Source of the DNA: Maribacter stanieri
GTDB taxonomy: Bacteria > Bacteroidota > Bacteroidia > Flavobacteriales > Flavobacteriaceae
DNA: 64,000 nucleotides
Reading direction: 5' to 3'
NCBI RefSeq assembly: GCF_900112245.1
Contig: NZ_FOYX01000001.1
Span: 1,909,856 to 1,973,855 of the forward strand
In this document: positions 16,970 through 26,766 of the stretch, in pieces
How the letters are laid out: the number at the start of each line of letters is the position of its first letter
Numbering within the stretch: position 1 is the stretch's first letter
Notes under the pieces: generated by a model
The model's database searches: none
Seen by the model: only the letters and a program-made list of their open reading frames with translations
Told to the model about the DNA's origin: nothing
Translations under genes and position numbers: made by a program

Positions 16970-18388
16970 ATGAGTAAGTCCGTAGTAAATAATAAAACAT
17001 TCATAACAGAAGATTTTCTATTAGAAAATAAATTCTCCCAACGATTATTTCATGAGTATGCGGCTCAAATGCCAATTATAGATTACCACTGTCATTTGCC
17101 ACCTAATGAAATTGCAAACAATCGTCAGTTTGAAAATCTGACTAAGATTTGGTTAGATGGTGATCATTACAAATGGCGTGCAATGCGAACTTTTGGTATA
17201 GATGAAAAGTATGTTACGGGTAATGCATCAGATAAAGACAAATTTATTGAATGGGGTAAAGCGGTACCTTATACATTGAGGAATCCTTTATATCATTGGA
17301 CACATTTAGAGTTACAACGCTATTTTGATATTGATACTTTATTAAATGCCGATACGGCAAATGATATTTATGATGAGGCCACGGCAAAACTACAAACACC
17401 TGAGTATAGTTGTCAAAGTCTTATTAAAAAAATGAATGTTGAAGTTATTTGTACAACTGAGGATCCAATTGATAGTTTAGACCATCATACTACTATTAAA
17501 AATAGTGATTTTGATACTACTGTAAGTACTGCATTTAGACCAGATAAGGCAATCGTAATTTCTAGCGAAACTTATCTTGAATATATAGAAAAGCTATCTA
17601 CAGTTAGTAAAGTGACTATTAATTCATACAAAGCTTTGTGCGATGCACTTTTGGTAAGATTAGATTATTTTGAAGAGAATGGCTGCACTCTTTCTGATCA
17701 TGGTTTAAGTTATGTTCCTTTTAGCACATTTACAGATGCTGAGATAGAAATCATTTTTCAAAAAAGAGTTGCTAAAAAACAATTGTCTTTAGAAGAGGAC
17801 GAGAAATTTCAAACGTCCATTTTATTGTTTTTATGTGAAGAGTATCATTCTCGTGGATGGATACAGCAATTTCACCTTGGGGCATTACGAAATAATAATG
17901 CTAGAATGACACGTATTCTAGGTCCAGATACTGGCTGGGATTCTATAGGTGATTATTCTCAAGCTAGAACACTTTCTAGTTTCTTAAATGCTTTAGATGC
18001 TAAAGACAAGCTTACTAAGACTATTTTATATAACCTTAATCCTGCAGATAATGAGGTATTGGCAACCATGATCGGTAACTATAATGACGGTAAGATAAAA
18101 GGTAAAATGCAGTTTGGTTCTGGTTGGTGGTTTTTAGACCAAAAAGATGGCATGACAAAGCAGTTGAATGCGCTATCTAATATGGGATTGATAAGTTGTT
18201 TTATTGGTATGTTGACAGATTCTAGATCTTTTCTTTCATACCCTAGACATGAATATTTTAGAAGAATTGTATGTAACCTTTTTGGACAAGAAATGCAGAG
18301 GGGCGAACTACCACAAGATTTTGAATTGGTTGGTAAAATAATTCAAGATATAAGTTACAATAATGCCAAAGCTTATTTTAAATTTTAA
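16970..18388 (+). CDS. uxaC: Uronate (glucuronate/galacturonate) isomerase
   Basis: Converts D-glucuronate to D-fructuronate and D-galacturonate to D-tagaturonate in the cytoplasm. The 472-residue amidohydrolase-superfamily protein has the metal-binding IIDYHCHLPP (His40, His42), then WLDGDHYKWRAMRTFG, WIQQFHLGALRNNN, FGSGWWF and MLTDSRSFLSYPRHEYFRR, all typical of UxaC. It is the first gene of a six-gene operon with TRAP transporter genes, uxaB and uxaA, with gaps of 17 bases or less or overlaps. The promoter carries a LacI-type operator, so hexuronate or an intermediate probably induces it. Confidence 0.97.
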   Translation: MSKSVVNNKTFITEDFLLENKFSQRLFHEYAAQMPIIDYHCHLPPNEIANNRQFENLTKIWLDGDHYKWRAMRTFGIDEKYVTGNASDKDKFIEWGKAVPYTLRNPLYHWTHLELQRYFDIDTLLNADTANDIYDEATAKLQTPEYSCQSLIKKMNVEVICTTEDPIDSLDHHTTIKNSDFDTTVSTAFRPDKAIVISSETYLEYIEKLSTVSKVTINSYKALCDALLVRLDYFEENGCTLSDHGLSYVPFSTFTDAEIEIIFQKRVAKKQLSLEEDEKFQTSILLFLCEEYHSRGWIQQFHLGALRNNNARMTRILGPDTGWDSIGDYSQARTLSSFLNALDAKDKLTKTILYNLNPADNEVLATMIGNYNDGKIKGKMQFGSGWWFLDQKDGMTKQLNALSNMGLISCFIGMLTDSRSFLSYPRHEYFRRIVCNLFGQEMQRGELPQDFELVGKIIQDISYNNAKAYFKF

Positions 18389-18400
18389 GCAATAAAAGCT

Positions 18401-19378
18401 ATGAAAACTAAAAAAATTGTACTGTTATTCATTTTAATTGGCACCTTTTTAGGTTGTGAAATACAAAGTGATGTAAAGACTTTGCGTTTGGGTCACGGTC
18501 TAGATGTTAGCCATTCTGTACACAAGGCAATGGTAAAAATGGGCGAAGATTTATTAAAGCGCTCAGGTGGTAAACTTAAGCTTGAAATTTATCCTAGTCA
18601 ACAATTGGGTACAGAACGAGAATGTTTGGAGCTTTTACAGATCGGTAGTTTAGATATGACCAAAGTATCTGTTGGCGTTTTGGAGAATTTTGCTCCTAAA
18701 ATGAAGGTTCTAGGTCTTCCTTTTTTGTTTAGAGACCGTCAACATTCATTTAATGTACTTGACGGACCTATTGGTGAAATGTTGTTGAATGACGGTGAAA
18801 AATATTGGCTAAAAGGTTTAGGATATTATGATGCCGGTAGCCGTAGTTTTTATACTATGAATAAACCTATTGAAAAACCAGAGGATTTAGTTGGTGAAAA
18901 AATACGGGTTATGGAAAGTGCTACTGCCGTTAATATGGTAAAAGCCCTTGGCGGTTCGCCAACTCCAATTTCATGGGGAGAATTATATACTTCGTTGCAA
19001 CAGGGAGTAGTGGATGGTGCAGAAAATAATCCTCCTAGTTTTTATCTGTCTAGACATTATGAGGTTTGTAAATACTATTCTCTAGATGAGCACACCGTAT
19101 TGCCAGATGTTTTATTAATGGGTACATATGTTTATGACAAATTAAACGAACATGAGCGAAAATGGCTTAAAGAAGCAGTGACAGAATCGGTGAAATACCA
19201 ACGTATTCTTTGGGCAGAAGCTGAAGAGGAAGCATTACGCGAAGTTCAAAAAGCGGGAGTACAAGTCATTAGACCAGATAAATCATTATTTGCGGAAAAG
19301 GTAAAAGGTATTTTCGAAGGGTATAAAGATGATAAAGATATTTACCCACTTATCAAACAAATTCAAGAAACTAAATAG
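18401..19378 (+). CDS. TRAP transporter substrate-binding lipoprotein (DctP type)
   Basis: Captures an organic acid, here probably a hexuronate, for the TRAP permease. The family fold is visible: LRLGHGLDVSHSVHKAMVKM at the start, YPSQQLGTERECLELLQIG, the conserved carboxylate-binding Arg at about residue 169 in EKIRVMES, and QQGVVDGAENNPPSFY. The signal peptide ends in lipobox LGC (Cys at about 19), so it is lipid-anchored, whereas most DctP proteins are soluble. Substrate assignment rests on its place between uxaC and uxaB. Spacing to the next permease gene is 6 bases. Confidence 0.93.
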   Translation: MKTKKIVLLFILIGTFLGCEIQSDVKTLRLGHGLDVSHSVHKAMVKMGEDLLKRSGGKLKLEIYPSQQLGTERECLELLQIGSLDMTKVSVGVLENFAPKMKVLGLPFLFRDRQHSFNVLDGPIGEMLLNDGEKYWLKGLGYYDAGSRSFYTMNKPIEKPEDLVGEKIRVMESATAVNMVKALGGSPTPISWGELYTSLQQGVVDGAENNPPSFYLSRHYEVCKYYSLDEHTVLPDVLLMGTYVYDKLNEHERKWLKEAVTESVKYQRILWAEAEEEALREVQKAGVQVIRPDKSLFAEKVKGIFEGYKDDKDIYPLIKQIQETK

Positions 19379-19384
19379 TTTACT

Positions 19385-19843
19385 ATGCGAAACAAAATAG
19401 ATTCCATTTTGGGCAAGACATTGGTGCTTATCATGTCGATTATGGTCATAAATGTACTATGGCAAGTATTTACAAGATATGTAACGGGCAATCCAAGTTC
19501 TTTTACAGATGAGCTGGCGCGTTATCTTATGATTTGGATTGGTGTACTTGGAGCTGCATATGTTTCTGGACGTAATTTACATGTAGCCATAGATATTTTA
19601 CCGCTTAGACAGAATAAGAAAACACAGAAGAGACTTAAAGTTATTGTTACCGTACTGATTATACTTTTTGTTCTTTTTGCTTTTGTAATTGGCGGTTCAC
19701 GCTTGGTGTACATATCCTATGTTCTAGGGCAACAATCACCAGCTTTACAGGTGCCATTGGCACTTGTTTATATTATTATTCCAATTAGTGGATTATTGAT
19801 TATGTATTATAAAATTTCTGACTTAAAAAATATTGAATCATGA
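19385..19843 (+). CDS. TRAP transporter small permease (DctQ type)
   Basis: The small membrane subunit of the TRAP transporter: 152 residues with four predicted spans (about 10-30, 45-65, 85-108, 125-145). The family motif around RYVTGNPSSFTDELARYLMIW is clear; this Glu-Leu-Ala-Arg region is the best conserved part of DctQ. Its stop codon overlaps the start of the large permease (ATGA), giving translational coupling. With the DctP lipoprotein and DctM it forms a complete sodium-driven uptake system, presumably for hexuronates. Confidence 0.93.
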   Translation: MRNKIDSILGKTLVLIMSIMVINVLWQVFTRYVTGNPSSFTDELARYLMIWIGVLGAAYVSGRNLHVAIDILPLRQNKKTQKRLKVIVTVLIILFVLFAFVIGGSRLVYISYVLGQQSPALQVPLALVYIIIPISGLLIMYYKISDLKNIES

Positions 19844-21138
19844 TGGAGCATTTACCAATTCTTGTTTTAGTTATTAGCTTCATATGTTTATTGTCAATTG
19901 GTACTCCGGTAGCTTGGAGTATTGCTATTTCATCTTTATTGACAATGCTGGTAAGTATACCTGCAATGCCGGCATTTACCACGGTATCTCAACGTATGGC
20001 AACTGGTCTCGATAGTTTTGCCCTCTTGGCTATACCTTTCTTTGTGCTTTCTGGTGAACTGATGAATAAAGGTGGTATTGCCCACAGACTCATTGCTTTT
20101 GCAAAAACTTTGGTAGGGTCATTTCCTGGCGGCTTGGCTTTAATTAACGTAATTGCTGCAATGTTAATGGGAGCTATCGCTGGTTCGGCAATGGCATCTG
20201 CATCTGCAATGGGAAGTATTTTAGGTCCAGAAATGGAAAAAGAAGGGTACTCTAAAGAATTCGGTGCAGCAGTAAATATAACATCAGCGACCACAGGTTT
20301 AATTATTCCACCAAGTAATGTATTGATCGTTTATTCATTAGCAAGTGGTGGTGCGTCTATTGCAGCTTTATTCTTGGCAGGATACATTCCAGGTATTATG
20401 ACAGGTTTATTTCTAATGATAGTTGCATCTTTTTGGGCGAAAAAGAAGAAATATAAAGTAGGTAAACGCAGTAGTTTAAAAGAGGTAGGTAAAACATTTA
20501 TTGATGCATTACCTAGTCTTTTTATGTTGGTCGTGGTTATTGGAGGTATTGTTACAGGGATTTTTACAGCTACAGAGGCTTCTGCTATTGCTGTATTATA
20601 CAGTTTAATTTTAGGTTTTATTTACAAGGAGATTACCTTGCCAAAACTACCTCAAATTTTATTGGATTCTTCGGCAACAACTGCAATTGTAATGTTATTG
20701 ATAGGTTCTTCTATGTGTATGTCATGGGCATTGTCTTATGAAAACATTCCACAGGATATTAGTAGCGGACTTTTAAGTTTAAGTGATAATAAAATTGTTA
20801 TTCTGTTGATTATAAACTTATTGTTATTGTTCGTAGGTATTTTTATGGATATGACTCCTGCGGTATTAATATTCACTCCAATATTTTTACCAGTTGTAAC
20901 AAAACTAGGTTTGGATCCTGTTCACTTTGGTATTATCATGGTTCTTAACTTATGTATAGGATTGTGTACACCACCTGTAGGGTCGGTCTTATTTGTTGGG
21001 GTTGGTGTAGCCAAAACTACCATTGAGAAAGTCTTTAAACCTTTATTGCCTTTGTTTATAGCAATGATTATTGCACTGTTTTTGGTAACCTATATTCCAC
21101 AGTTAAGTTTATGGTTACCTAGCTTATTTGATTTATAA
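19840..21138 (+). CDS. TRAP transporter large permease (DctM type)
   Basis: The ion-coupled transport subunit: 432 residues with about 12 membrane spans. DctM motifs are present: LLAIPFFVLSGELMNKGGIAHRL, IAGSAMASASAMGSIL, TGLIIPPSNVLIVYS, and near the C-terminus MDMTPAVLIFTPIFLPV and GLCTPPVGSVLFVG, which contribute to sodium and substrate sites. The length is normal. It overlaps the small-permease gene by 4 bases and is followed 16 bases later by uxaB. Confidence 0.95.
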   Translation: MMEHLPILVLVISFICLLSIGTPVAWSIAISSLLTMLVSIPAMPAFTTVSQRMATGLDSFALLAIPFFVLSGELMNKGGIAHRLIAFAKTLVGSFPGGLALINVIAAMLMGAIAGSAMASASAMGSILGPEMEKEGYSKEFGAAVNITSATTGLIIPPSNVLIVYSLASGGASIAALFLAGYIPGIMTGLFLMIVASFWAKKKKYKVGKRSSLKEVGKTFIDALPSLFMLVVVIGGIVTGIFTATEASAIAVLYSLILGFIYKEITLPKLPQILLDSSATTAIVMLLIGSSMCMSWALSYENIPQDISSGLLSLSDNKIVILLIINLLLLFVGIFMDMTPAVLIFTPIFLPVVTKLGLDPVHFGIIMVLNLCIGLCTPPVGSVLFVGVGVAKTTIEKVFKPLLPLFIAMIIALFLVTYIPQLSLWLPSLFDL

Positions 21139-21154
21139 TTTTATACTAAAAATC

Positions 21155-22597
21155 ATGCAGAAATTAAATAGAAATAATATTGAGGTTTCTGATGTGTTAC
21201 CTATAAAAATTGTTCAATTTGGGGAAGGTAATTTTTTGCGAGCCTTTGTAGAATATGCCTTTCAGACTTTAAATAATGAAGTAGGGTTTAATGCTGGTAT
21301 TGCCGTGGTACAACCTATTGACAAGGGTATGGTGTTAATGTTAAATGATCAAGACGGTCTGTATACACTTTTTACAAAAGGCTTAGAGAATGGTGTTGCT
21401 GTTGAGAAAAAAGAACTGATTACTAATATAGTATCGGGCATTGATCCTTATTTAAATTTCAATGATTTTTTAAATCTATCGAGAGAGCCGGAATTAGAAT
21501 TTGTAATTTCAAACACTACAGAAGCAGGTATTTCATTTGTGGAGATAGATGAATTTAATATGGCTCCGCCAAGTTCGTTTCCGGCAAAGCTTACAAGATT
21601 ATTATTTGAACGTTTTACTTATTTTAATGGGGCAAGTGATAGAGGTTTAACCATAATACCATGTGAACTTATCAATTATAATTCAGATACTTTAAAACAA
21701 ATAATCCTGGATTATATCTCTCTTTGGAATTTATCAAAAGAATTTAAATATTGGATTTTAAATTCCTGCACATTTCACAATACATTGGTAGACCGTATTG
21801 TACCTGGTTATCCTAGAGATCAAATTGAAGCTTATAATAAGCAGTTAAACTATCAAGATAATTTAATTGTAAGCGCAGAAACCTTTTTTTTATGGGTAAT
21901 AGAGGGTGATGAAGCGTTAAAGAAGAAATTACCATTTCATAAAACTAGCTTAGACGTTAAAATTGTAAATGATATGCAGCCTTTTCGTACCAGAAAAGTT
22001 CGTATTTTAAATGGTGCGCATACTGCTATGGTTCCATTTTCATTATTGTACGGTAACGCAACAGTGAAAGAAACTGTGGAGGAGGATTTTACGGGACCAT
22101 TTATTCGTTCTTTAGTATTTGACGAAGTTATTCCAACTTTAGAAATGGAAAAAGAGGAGCTGAACGAATTTGCTAATGCAGTTTTTGATCGATTTAGAAA
22201 TCCGTTTATAAAACATCAGTTAGCAAGTATTGCTTTAAATTCTATTTCGAAATTTAAAGTTAGAGTGCTGCCAAGTTTGCTCATGTACCACCAAATAAAA
22301 GGAAATTTACCGACTAAAATGGTATTTGCATTTGCTTGTTTAATACGATTTTACAAAGGAAATTATAATGGAAATGTTATGCCCGTTAATGATGATAATG
22401 ATGTTGTTTCCGAAATGGCGTTGCTATGGAAATTATGTTCCATGAATGAAATTGCCACGAAAGTTTTGGGTAAAACTCAGTATTGGGGGCAAGATTTAAA
22501 TGAGATTGAAGGTTTGACCAATGCTATAACAACATCTTTAGAACTCATAGAAGAATACGGTATAGAAAAAGGATTTTTGAAATTAGGTCAGTCGTAA
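21155..22597 (+). CDS. uxaB: Tagaturonate reductase (altronate oxidoreductase)
   Basis: Reduces D-tagaturonate to D-altronate with NADH, the second step of galacturonate breakdown. It belongs to the long-chain mannitol dehydrogenase family: the N-terminal Rossmann part has VQFGEGNFLRAFVEYAFQ, then EFVISNTTEAGISF, and the catalytic region includes KVRILNGAHTAMVPFSLL with the family Lys/Asn/His. I start at the ATG at 21155 (480 residues); the in-frame upstream start at 21128 would overlap dctM and adds non-family residues. It is 10 bases from uxaA. Confidence 0.94.
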   Translation: MQKLNRNNIEVSDVLPIKIVQFGEGNFLRAFVEYAFQTLNNEVGFNAGIAVVQPIDKGMVLMLNDQDGLYTLFTKGLENGVAVEKKELITNIVSGIDPYLNFNDFLNLSREPELEFVISNTTEAGISFVEIDEFNMAPPSSFPAKLTRLLFERFTYFNGASDRGLTIIPCELINYNSDTLKQIILDYISLWNLSKEFKYWILNSCTFHNTLVDRIVPGYPRDQIEAYNKQLNYQDNLIVSAETFFLWVIEGDEALKKKLPFHKTSLDVKIVNDMQPFRTRKVRILNGAHTAMVPFSLLYGNATVKETVEEDFTGPFIRSLVFDEVIPTLEMEKEELNEFANAVFDRFRNPFIKHQLASIALNSISKFKVRVLPSLLMYHQIKGNLPTKMVFAFACLIRFYKGNYNGNVMPVNDDNDVVSEMALLWKLCSMNEIATKVLGKTQYWGQDLNEIEGLTNAITTSLELIEEYGIEKGFLKLGQS

Positions 22598-22607
22598 ATA
22601 CAAGGCA

Positions 22608-24224
22608 ATGCAAAAGAAAATAATTAAAGTTCAGGAAGAGGATAATGTGGCAATTGCTTTGATAGACCTTGTAAAAGGAGACCGTTGTGAATACAATGGT
22701 GAAGAGATAATTATTTTATCTAACACGAAGGCAAAACACAAAATAGCATTCGTTGATTTGGCTATCAATGATTCTATTTATATGTATGGCGTATTGGTTG
22801 GTAAGACAGTTGTTTCAATCGCAAAGGGTGATCTGTTGACCACGGAGAATGTAAAACACCAAAGTGATAAGGTGGTGGCTAAAACCAAAAACATAGTTTG
22901 GAATGCACCCAACATTTCCAATTGGAAAGACAGAACTTTTATGGGGTATCATAGGGCAGATGGTCAAGTGGGTACCCAAAATGTTTGGTTATTTTTTCCA
23001 TTGGTCTTTTGTGAGAATAGAAATATAGAAGTACTTAAAGAGGTTTTTGAAAAAGAACTTTCTATGGGGAAGGAGCGTAAGCAAAGACAATTGCTACGTA
23101 ATCTTATAAATGGTAATGATGTAGATTTTAATGATGGTAAACAGCAAGTTTCTGAGCAAACTTTTGATAATGTAGATGTAAAGTTTATAACTCACCAAGG
23201 GGGTTGTGGCGGTATACGTCAAGACTCACATACATTAGCCAAATTATTGGCAGGTTATGTGAAAAATCCTAATGTAGCTGGTGCAACGGTATTAAGTTTA
23301 GGTTGTCAAAATTTACAGATAGATATTTTTAAAGATGCCTTGAATTCTATTGATTCCAATCTAGACAAACCAGTGCTAATTTACGAACAGCAGCAAATGG
23401 GTACGGTAGATGATATGTTGAATATCATAATCAAAGATTCATTTGCGGGTATTAAAGCAGCTAATTCTATTGAACGTAAACCAGCACCAATATCAAAATT
23501 GAAAATGGGTTTGGAATGTGGAGGTTCAGATGGTTTTTCAGGTATTTCTGCAAATCCAGCTTTGGGTTATGCTTCAGATTTTTTAGCTGCTGTTGGTGGT
23601 TCACCAATTCTTTCCGAATTTCCAGAGTTATGTGGTGTTGAGCAAGAGTTGGTAAATAGATGTGTAGAAGATGGGGACGCAGAAAGGTTTATGTTTTTAA
23701 TGAAAGCGTATGAGGCTTCAGCAGAGGCGGCTGGTTCAGGATTTGATATGAATCCGTCACCAGGCAATATTAAAGATGGTTTAATTACCGATGCAATGAA
23801 ATCTGCGGGTGCTGCAAAGAAAGGGGGTACATCACCTATTGAAGCTATCTTAGACTATGGTGAGTATGTTACTAAACCGGGCCTAAATCTACTTTGTACA
23901 CCAGGTAACGATGTAGAAAGTACAACAGGTATGGTAGGTTCAGGTGCCAATATCGTTGTTTTTACAACTGGCTTGGGGACACCAACAGGAAATCCTATTG
24001 CTCCTGTTTTAAAAGTTTCTTCTAATTCTATATTGGCGGAGCATATGCCTGATATTATCGATATAGATACGGGTGCTGTTATTAGGGGAGAAAAGACCAT
24101 TCAAGAAATGGGAGAGGAGATTTTGGAATATGTAATTCAAGTAGCCAGCGGTGAGAAAAAGGCAAAAGCTGATATTTTAGGTCAAGATGACTTTATTCCG
24201 TGGAAAAGAGGGGTTTCACTTTAA
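22608..24224 (+). CDS. uxaA: Altronate dehydratase
   Basis: Dehydrates D-altronate to 2-keto-3-deoxygluconate (KDG), ending the galacturonate branch. The N-terminal SAF domain (about 1-90) is joined to the large catalytic domain starting WKDRTFMGYHRADGQVGTQN. Other motifs are FITHQGGCGGIRQDS, VLSLGCQNLQ, LKMGLECGGSDGFSGI and FTTGLGTPTGNPIAPVLKVS; the conserved Cys residues fit an iron-dependent dehydratase. The length of 538 includes both parts in one chain. It is the last gene of the uxaC operon and faces the convergent lacI-type gene across 17 bases, with no terminator visible. Confidence 0.96.
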   Translation: MQKKIIKVQEEDNVAIALIDLVKGDRCEYNGEEIIILSNTKAKHKIAFVDLAINDSIYMYGVLVGKTVVSIAKGDLLTTENVKHQSDKVVAKTKNIVWNAPNISNWKDRTFMGYHRADGQVGTQNVWLFFPLVFCENRNIEVLKEVFEKELSMGKERKQRQLLRNLINGNDVDFNDGKQQVSEQTFDNVDVKFITHQGGCGGIRQDSHTLAKLLAGYVKNPNVAGATVLSLGCQNLQIDIFKDALNSIDSNLDKPVLIYEQQQMGTVDDMLNIIIKDSFAGIKAANSIERKPAPISKLKMGLECGGSDGFSGISANPALGYASDFLAAVGGSPILSEFPELCGVEQELVNRCVEDGDAERFMFLMKAYEASAEAAGSGFDMNPSPGNIKDGLITDAMKSAGAAKKGGTSPIEAILDYGEYVTKPGLNLLCTPGNDVESTTGMVGSGANIVVFTTGLGTPTGNPIAPVLKVSSNSILAEHMPDIIDIDTGAVIRGEKTIQEMGEEILEYVIQVASGEKKAKADILGQDDFIPWKRGVSL

Positions 24225-24241
24225 TAAAGTAGCAAATGTTA

Positions 24242-25258
24242 CTACTGCTTACTTGATGATTTTCTAATAATTAGTTTGGCAGGCAATACAACGTTTTCAT
24301 CTATTCCACTTTCATCATTTTCAATTTGCTTTAAAAAAACTTTAGCAGCCATTTTACCCATTTCCATAGGTGATTGGTCTACAGAACTAATGGATGGTTC
24401 CAGAAATTGAGTGAAAGGTTCGTTACTGAAACCTACTACACAAAAATCTTCTGGTATTTTTACAGATATACTTTGAAGATATTTTACAGCTCCCAATAAG
24501 CCGTTATCCGTGGAAGAGAAAATAGCATCTGGCGGTACGGGTAATTTCATAAGTTTTTCTGCAGCCTCCTTTCCTGCTTCCATATCACTGGTTAACGAAA
24601 TTATATAATCACTATGGTATGCAATTCTATGTTTTAAAAGGGCATCTTTATAACCATTTAGTCTATTGTTATAGAGTTCAATATTTTGGTCTACATAAAA
24701 ATGGGCTATTCTTTTACAACCTTGATATATTAAATGCTCGGTAGCATCAAAACCACCTTGATAATCATCTATAGTTACCGTACTGGTGCCATCAAAATTC
24801 AAAACACGATCAAAAAATATAAAAGGGGTAGATTTTTTTAATTCTTGATTTAGTTGCTCTTTATTCTCGTTGGTAAAAGATGTAGAGATAAGAATACCAT
24901 CTACTTGGGCATTTATTAAATTTTGAATAATCTTTTTTTCACGGTCAACATCTTCATGGGTCTGGGATATAATTACGTGAAATCCTTTTGGGTACAGTTC
25001 ATCTTCAATACCTCTAATAACAGATGCGAAAAAGTTTTTATTAATGAACGGTACAACTACACCTACATTTTTGCTTTTACCGCTTTTAAGGGCCAATGCT
25101 AATTTATTCTGCTTGTAATTCATTTTTGCAGCAGTAGCATGTACAAGCTCTCGTGTTTTTTTACTGATTTTAGGATTATTGTTTAAAGCCCTAGAAACAG
25201 TAGCTGCTGTTATTTTTAGCTCTTTTGCAATGTCGTAAATAGTAGCTTTTTTGCTCAT
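24242..25258 (-). CDS. LacI-family transcriptional regulator
   Basis: A 338-residue repressor. The N-terminal helix-turn-helix with hinge helix is typical (TIYDIAKELKITAATVSRAL, then NPKISKKTRELV), followed by a periplasmic-binding-protein-like sensor domain (NVGVVVPFINKNFF, GILIST, FIFFDRVL, DAIFSSTDNGLLGAVKYL). It is convergent with uxaA and near the uxa and uxu genes. A matching palindromic operator lies at both the uxaC and first uxuA promoters, so it is the best candidate regulator of hexuronate use. The effector cannot be read from sequence; fructuronate, tagaturonate or KDG are guesses. No copy of the operator is seen upstream of its own start. Confidence 0.92.
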   Translation of the reverse strand: MSKKATIYDIAKELKITAATVSRALNNNPKISKKTRELVHATAAKMNYKQNKLALALKSGKSKNVGVVVPFINKNFFASVIRGIEDELYPKGFHVIISQTHEDVDREKKIIQNLINAQVDGILISTSFTNENKEQLNQELKKSTPFIFFDRVLNFDGTSTVTIDDYQGGFDATEHLIYQGCKRIAHFYVDQNIELYNNRLNGYKDALLKHRIAYHSDYIISLTSDMEAGKEAAEKLMKLPVPPDAIFSSTDNGLLGAVKYLQSISVKIPEDFCVVGFSNEPFTQFLEPSISSVDQSPMEMGKMAAKVFLKQIENDESGIDENVVLPAKLIIRKSSSKQ

Positions 25259-25453
25259 AGGAAAGTGTATTACGAATTTACGATTATTGAATTAAAAAAA
25301 AGTAAAGTAGAAAGCTTAATAATTAGCACGTTTTAAATTTTAGAAATTTAATAATTCACTGTTTTTCTGTGTTGTTTATTTTCACGAAATTCAAGGGATA
25401 GAAACTCCAATTTTACTACATATTTTTATATTTACAGGTAAACATGGTATCTT

Positions 25454-26626
25454 ATGTTTTTAGCGAAAATGAGTAACACTACAATATTATTTATCATTAT
25501 TTTAATGCCTTATTTAGCTCATCATTCCAATTTTGAAAATATGATTAAAAAAGATTTAAAAGATGCTGTTACGATTGAAAAAAGAAGTTATGGTACAACT
25601 ACAGATGGTGAACTAGTAGATCAATTTAGCTTAAAAAATAAAGGAGGAATTGAAGTTCGTATTATAACCTTTGGTGGAAGAATTACTGAAATAAACACAG
25701 CTGATAAAAATGGTAAACTAGAAAATGTTGTTTTAGGCTTTAATAGCTTAGAACAATATGAGAAAAAGAACCCATTTTTTGGTGCTTTGGTAGGTCGTTA
25801 TGGAAATCGTATATCTAAAGGAAAATTTAGCTTAAATGGAACGGAGTATTTATTGGCTAAGAATAATGGAGAAAACAATTTACATGGTGGTTTAAAAGGC
25901 TTTGATAAAGTAGTTTGGATAGTTGAAAATGTAGAGGAATCTACTTCTTTTGCTTCTTTGAAATTGAGTTATTACAGTGCGGATATGGAAGAAGGTTTTC
26001 CTGGTAATTTAAAAACTACCGTTACATACACGTTACATAGTAACAATAGCTTGGACGTATTGTATGAAGCAACTACTGATAAAACCACAGTAATTAATTT
26101 AACACAGCATTCTTATTTTAACTTATCAGGTAATTTTTCTCAGTTGATAGAAAATCACGAAGTTGAAATAGATGCGGATAAATTTGTTCCGGTTGATGCT
26201 TCGTTAATTCCTACGGGTGAATTGGCTTCTGTTGAAAATACCCCTTTTGATTTTAGAAAGTCAAAAATTGTGGAGACTGCTATCAATAGGGAACATAAAC
26301 AATTAAAAATAGGCGGTGGTTTTGATCATTGCTGGGTACTCAATGGTAAAGGGTATAGATTGGTAGCAAAAGCACATCATAAAGAATCGGGTCGTGTAAT
26401 GGAGGTTTTTACCGATCAACCTGGTATGCAATTTTATACTGGTAATTTTTTAGATGGTACTTTGCCAGCCCCAAATAACAGAGTTTACGTAAAAAGAAGT
26501 GGTCTTTGCTTTGAGACACAGCATTTTCCAGATTCTCCAAATCAACCACAATTTCCAGATACAACTTTAGAACCAGGACAGAAATATGAAACTAAAACTA
26601 CTTTTAAATTTTATATTAATAGTTAA
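25454..26626 (+). CDS. galM: Aldose 1-epimerase (mutarotase)
   Basis: Interconverts alpha and beta anomers of free aldoses. The family motifs are present: VRIITFGGRITEI, PFFGALVGRYGNRI with the substrate-binding Arg, NNLHGGLKGFDKVVW, INLTQHSYFNLSG with catalytic His, FDHCWVLNG, and near the C-terminus GLCFETQHFPDSPNQPQFP with the catalytic Glu. The N-terminus is hydrophobic (ILFIIILMPYLAHH), pointing to a signal peptide and periplasmic location. The start is uncertain: 25454, or 25469 (MSNTTILF). It is divergent from the lacI-type gene. It probably speeds up anomer conversion of monosaccharides released by the exported hydrolases. Confidence 0.92.
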   Translation: MFLAKMSNTTILFIIILMPYLAHHSNFENMIKKDLKDAVTIEKRSYGTTTDGELVDQFSLKNKGGIEVRIITFGGRITEINTADKNGKLENVVLGFNSLEQYEKKNPFFGALVGRYGNRISKGKFSLNGTEYLLAKNNGENNLHGGLKGFDKVVWIVENVEESTSFASLKLSYYSADMEEGFPGNLKTTVTYTLHSNNSLDVLYEATTDKTTVINLTQHSYFNLSGNFSQLIENHEVEIDADKFVPVDASLIPTGELASVENTPFDFRKSKIVETAINREHKQLKIGGGFDHCWVLNGKGYRLVAKAHHKESGRVMEVFTDQPGMQFYTGNFLDGTLPAPNNRVYVKRSGLCFETQHFPDSPNQPQFPDTTLEPGQKYETKTTFKFYINS

Positions 26627-26707
26627 TTTTAGACCAGTTCCTTTCCATTTTTAGGACATTATTTATTTGGTATTATTTACATGGCAATCTCGTGTTAGTA
26701 ATTTTTG

Positions 26708-26719
26708 TTATCGCGATAA
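26708..26719. promoter_or_regulatory. Palindromic operator candidate before the glucose-dehydrogenase-like gene
   Basis: TTATCGCGATAA is a perfect 12-bp palindrome directly after TTTTTG, the end of a possible -7 box. The arrangement mirrors the uxaC and uxuA operators, but the core differs (ATCGCGAT instead of ATCGAT). The gene starts 47 bases further on. Confidence 0.45.
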
Positions 26720-26766
26720 TTTAAATCGGTATTGACGAATATATTTATTCATAAAAAAAGAACATC

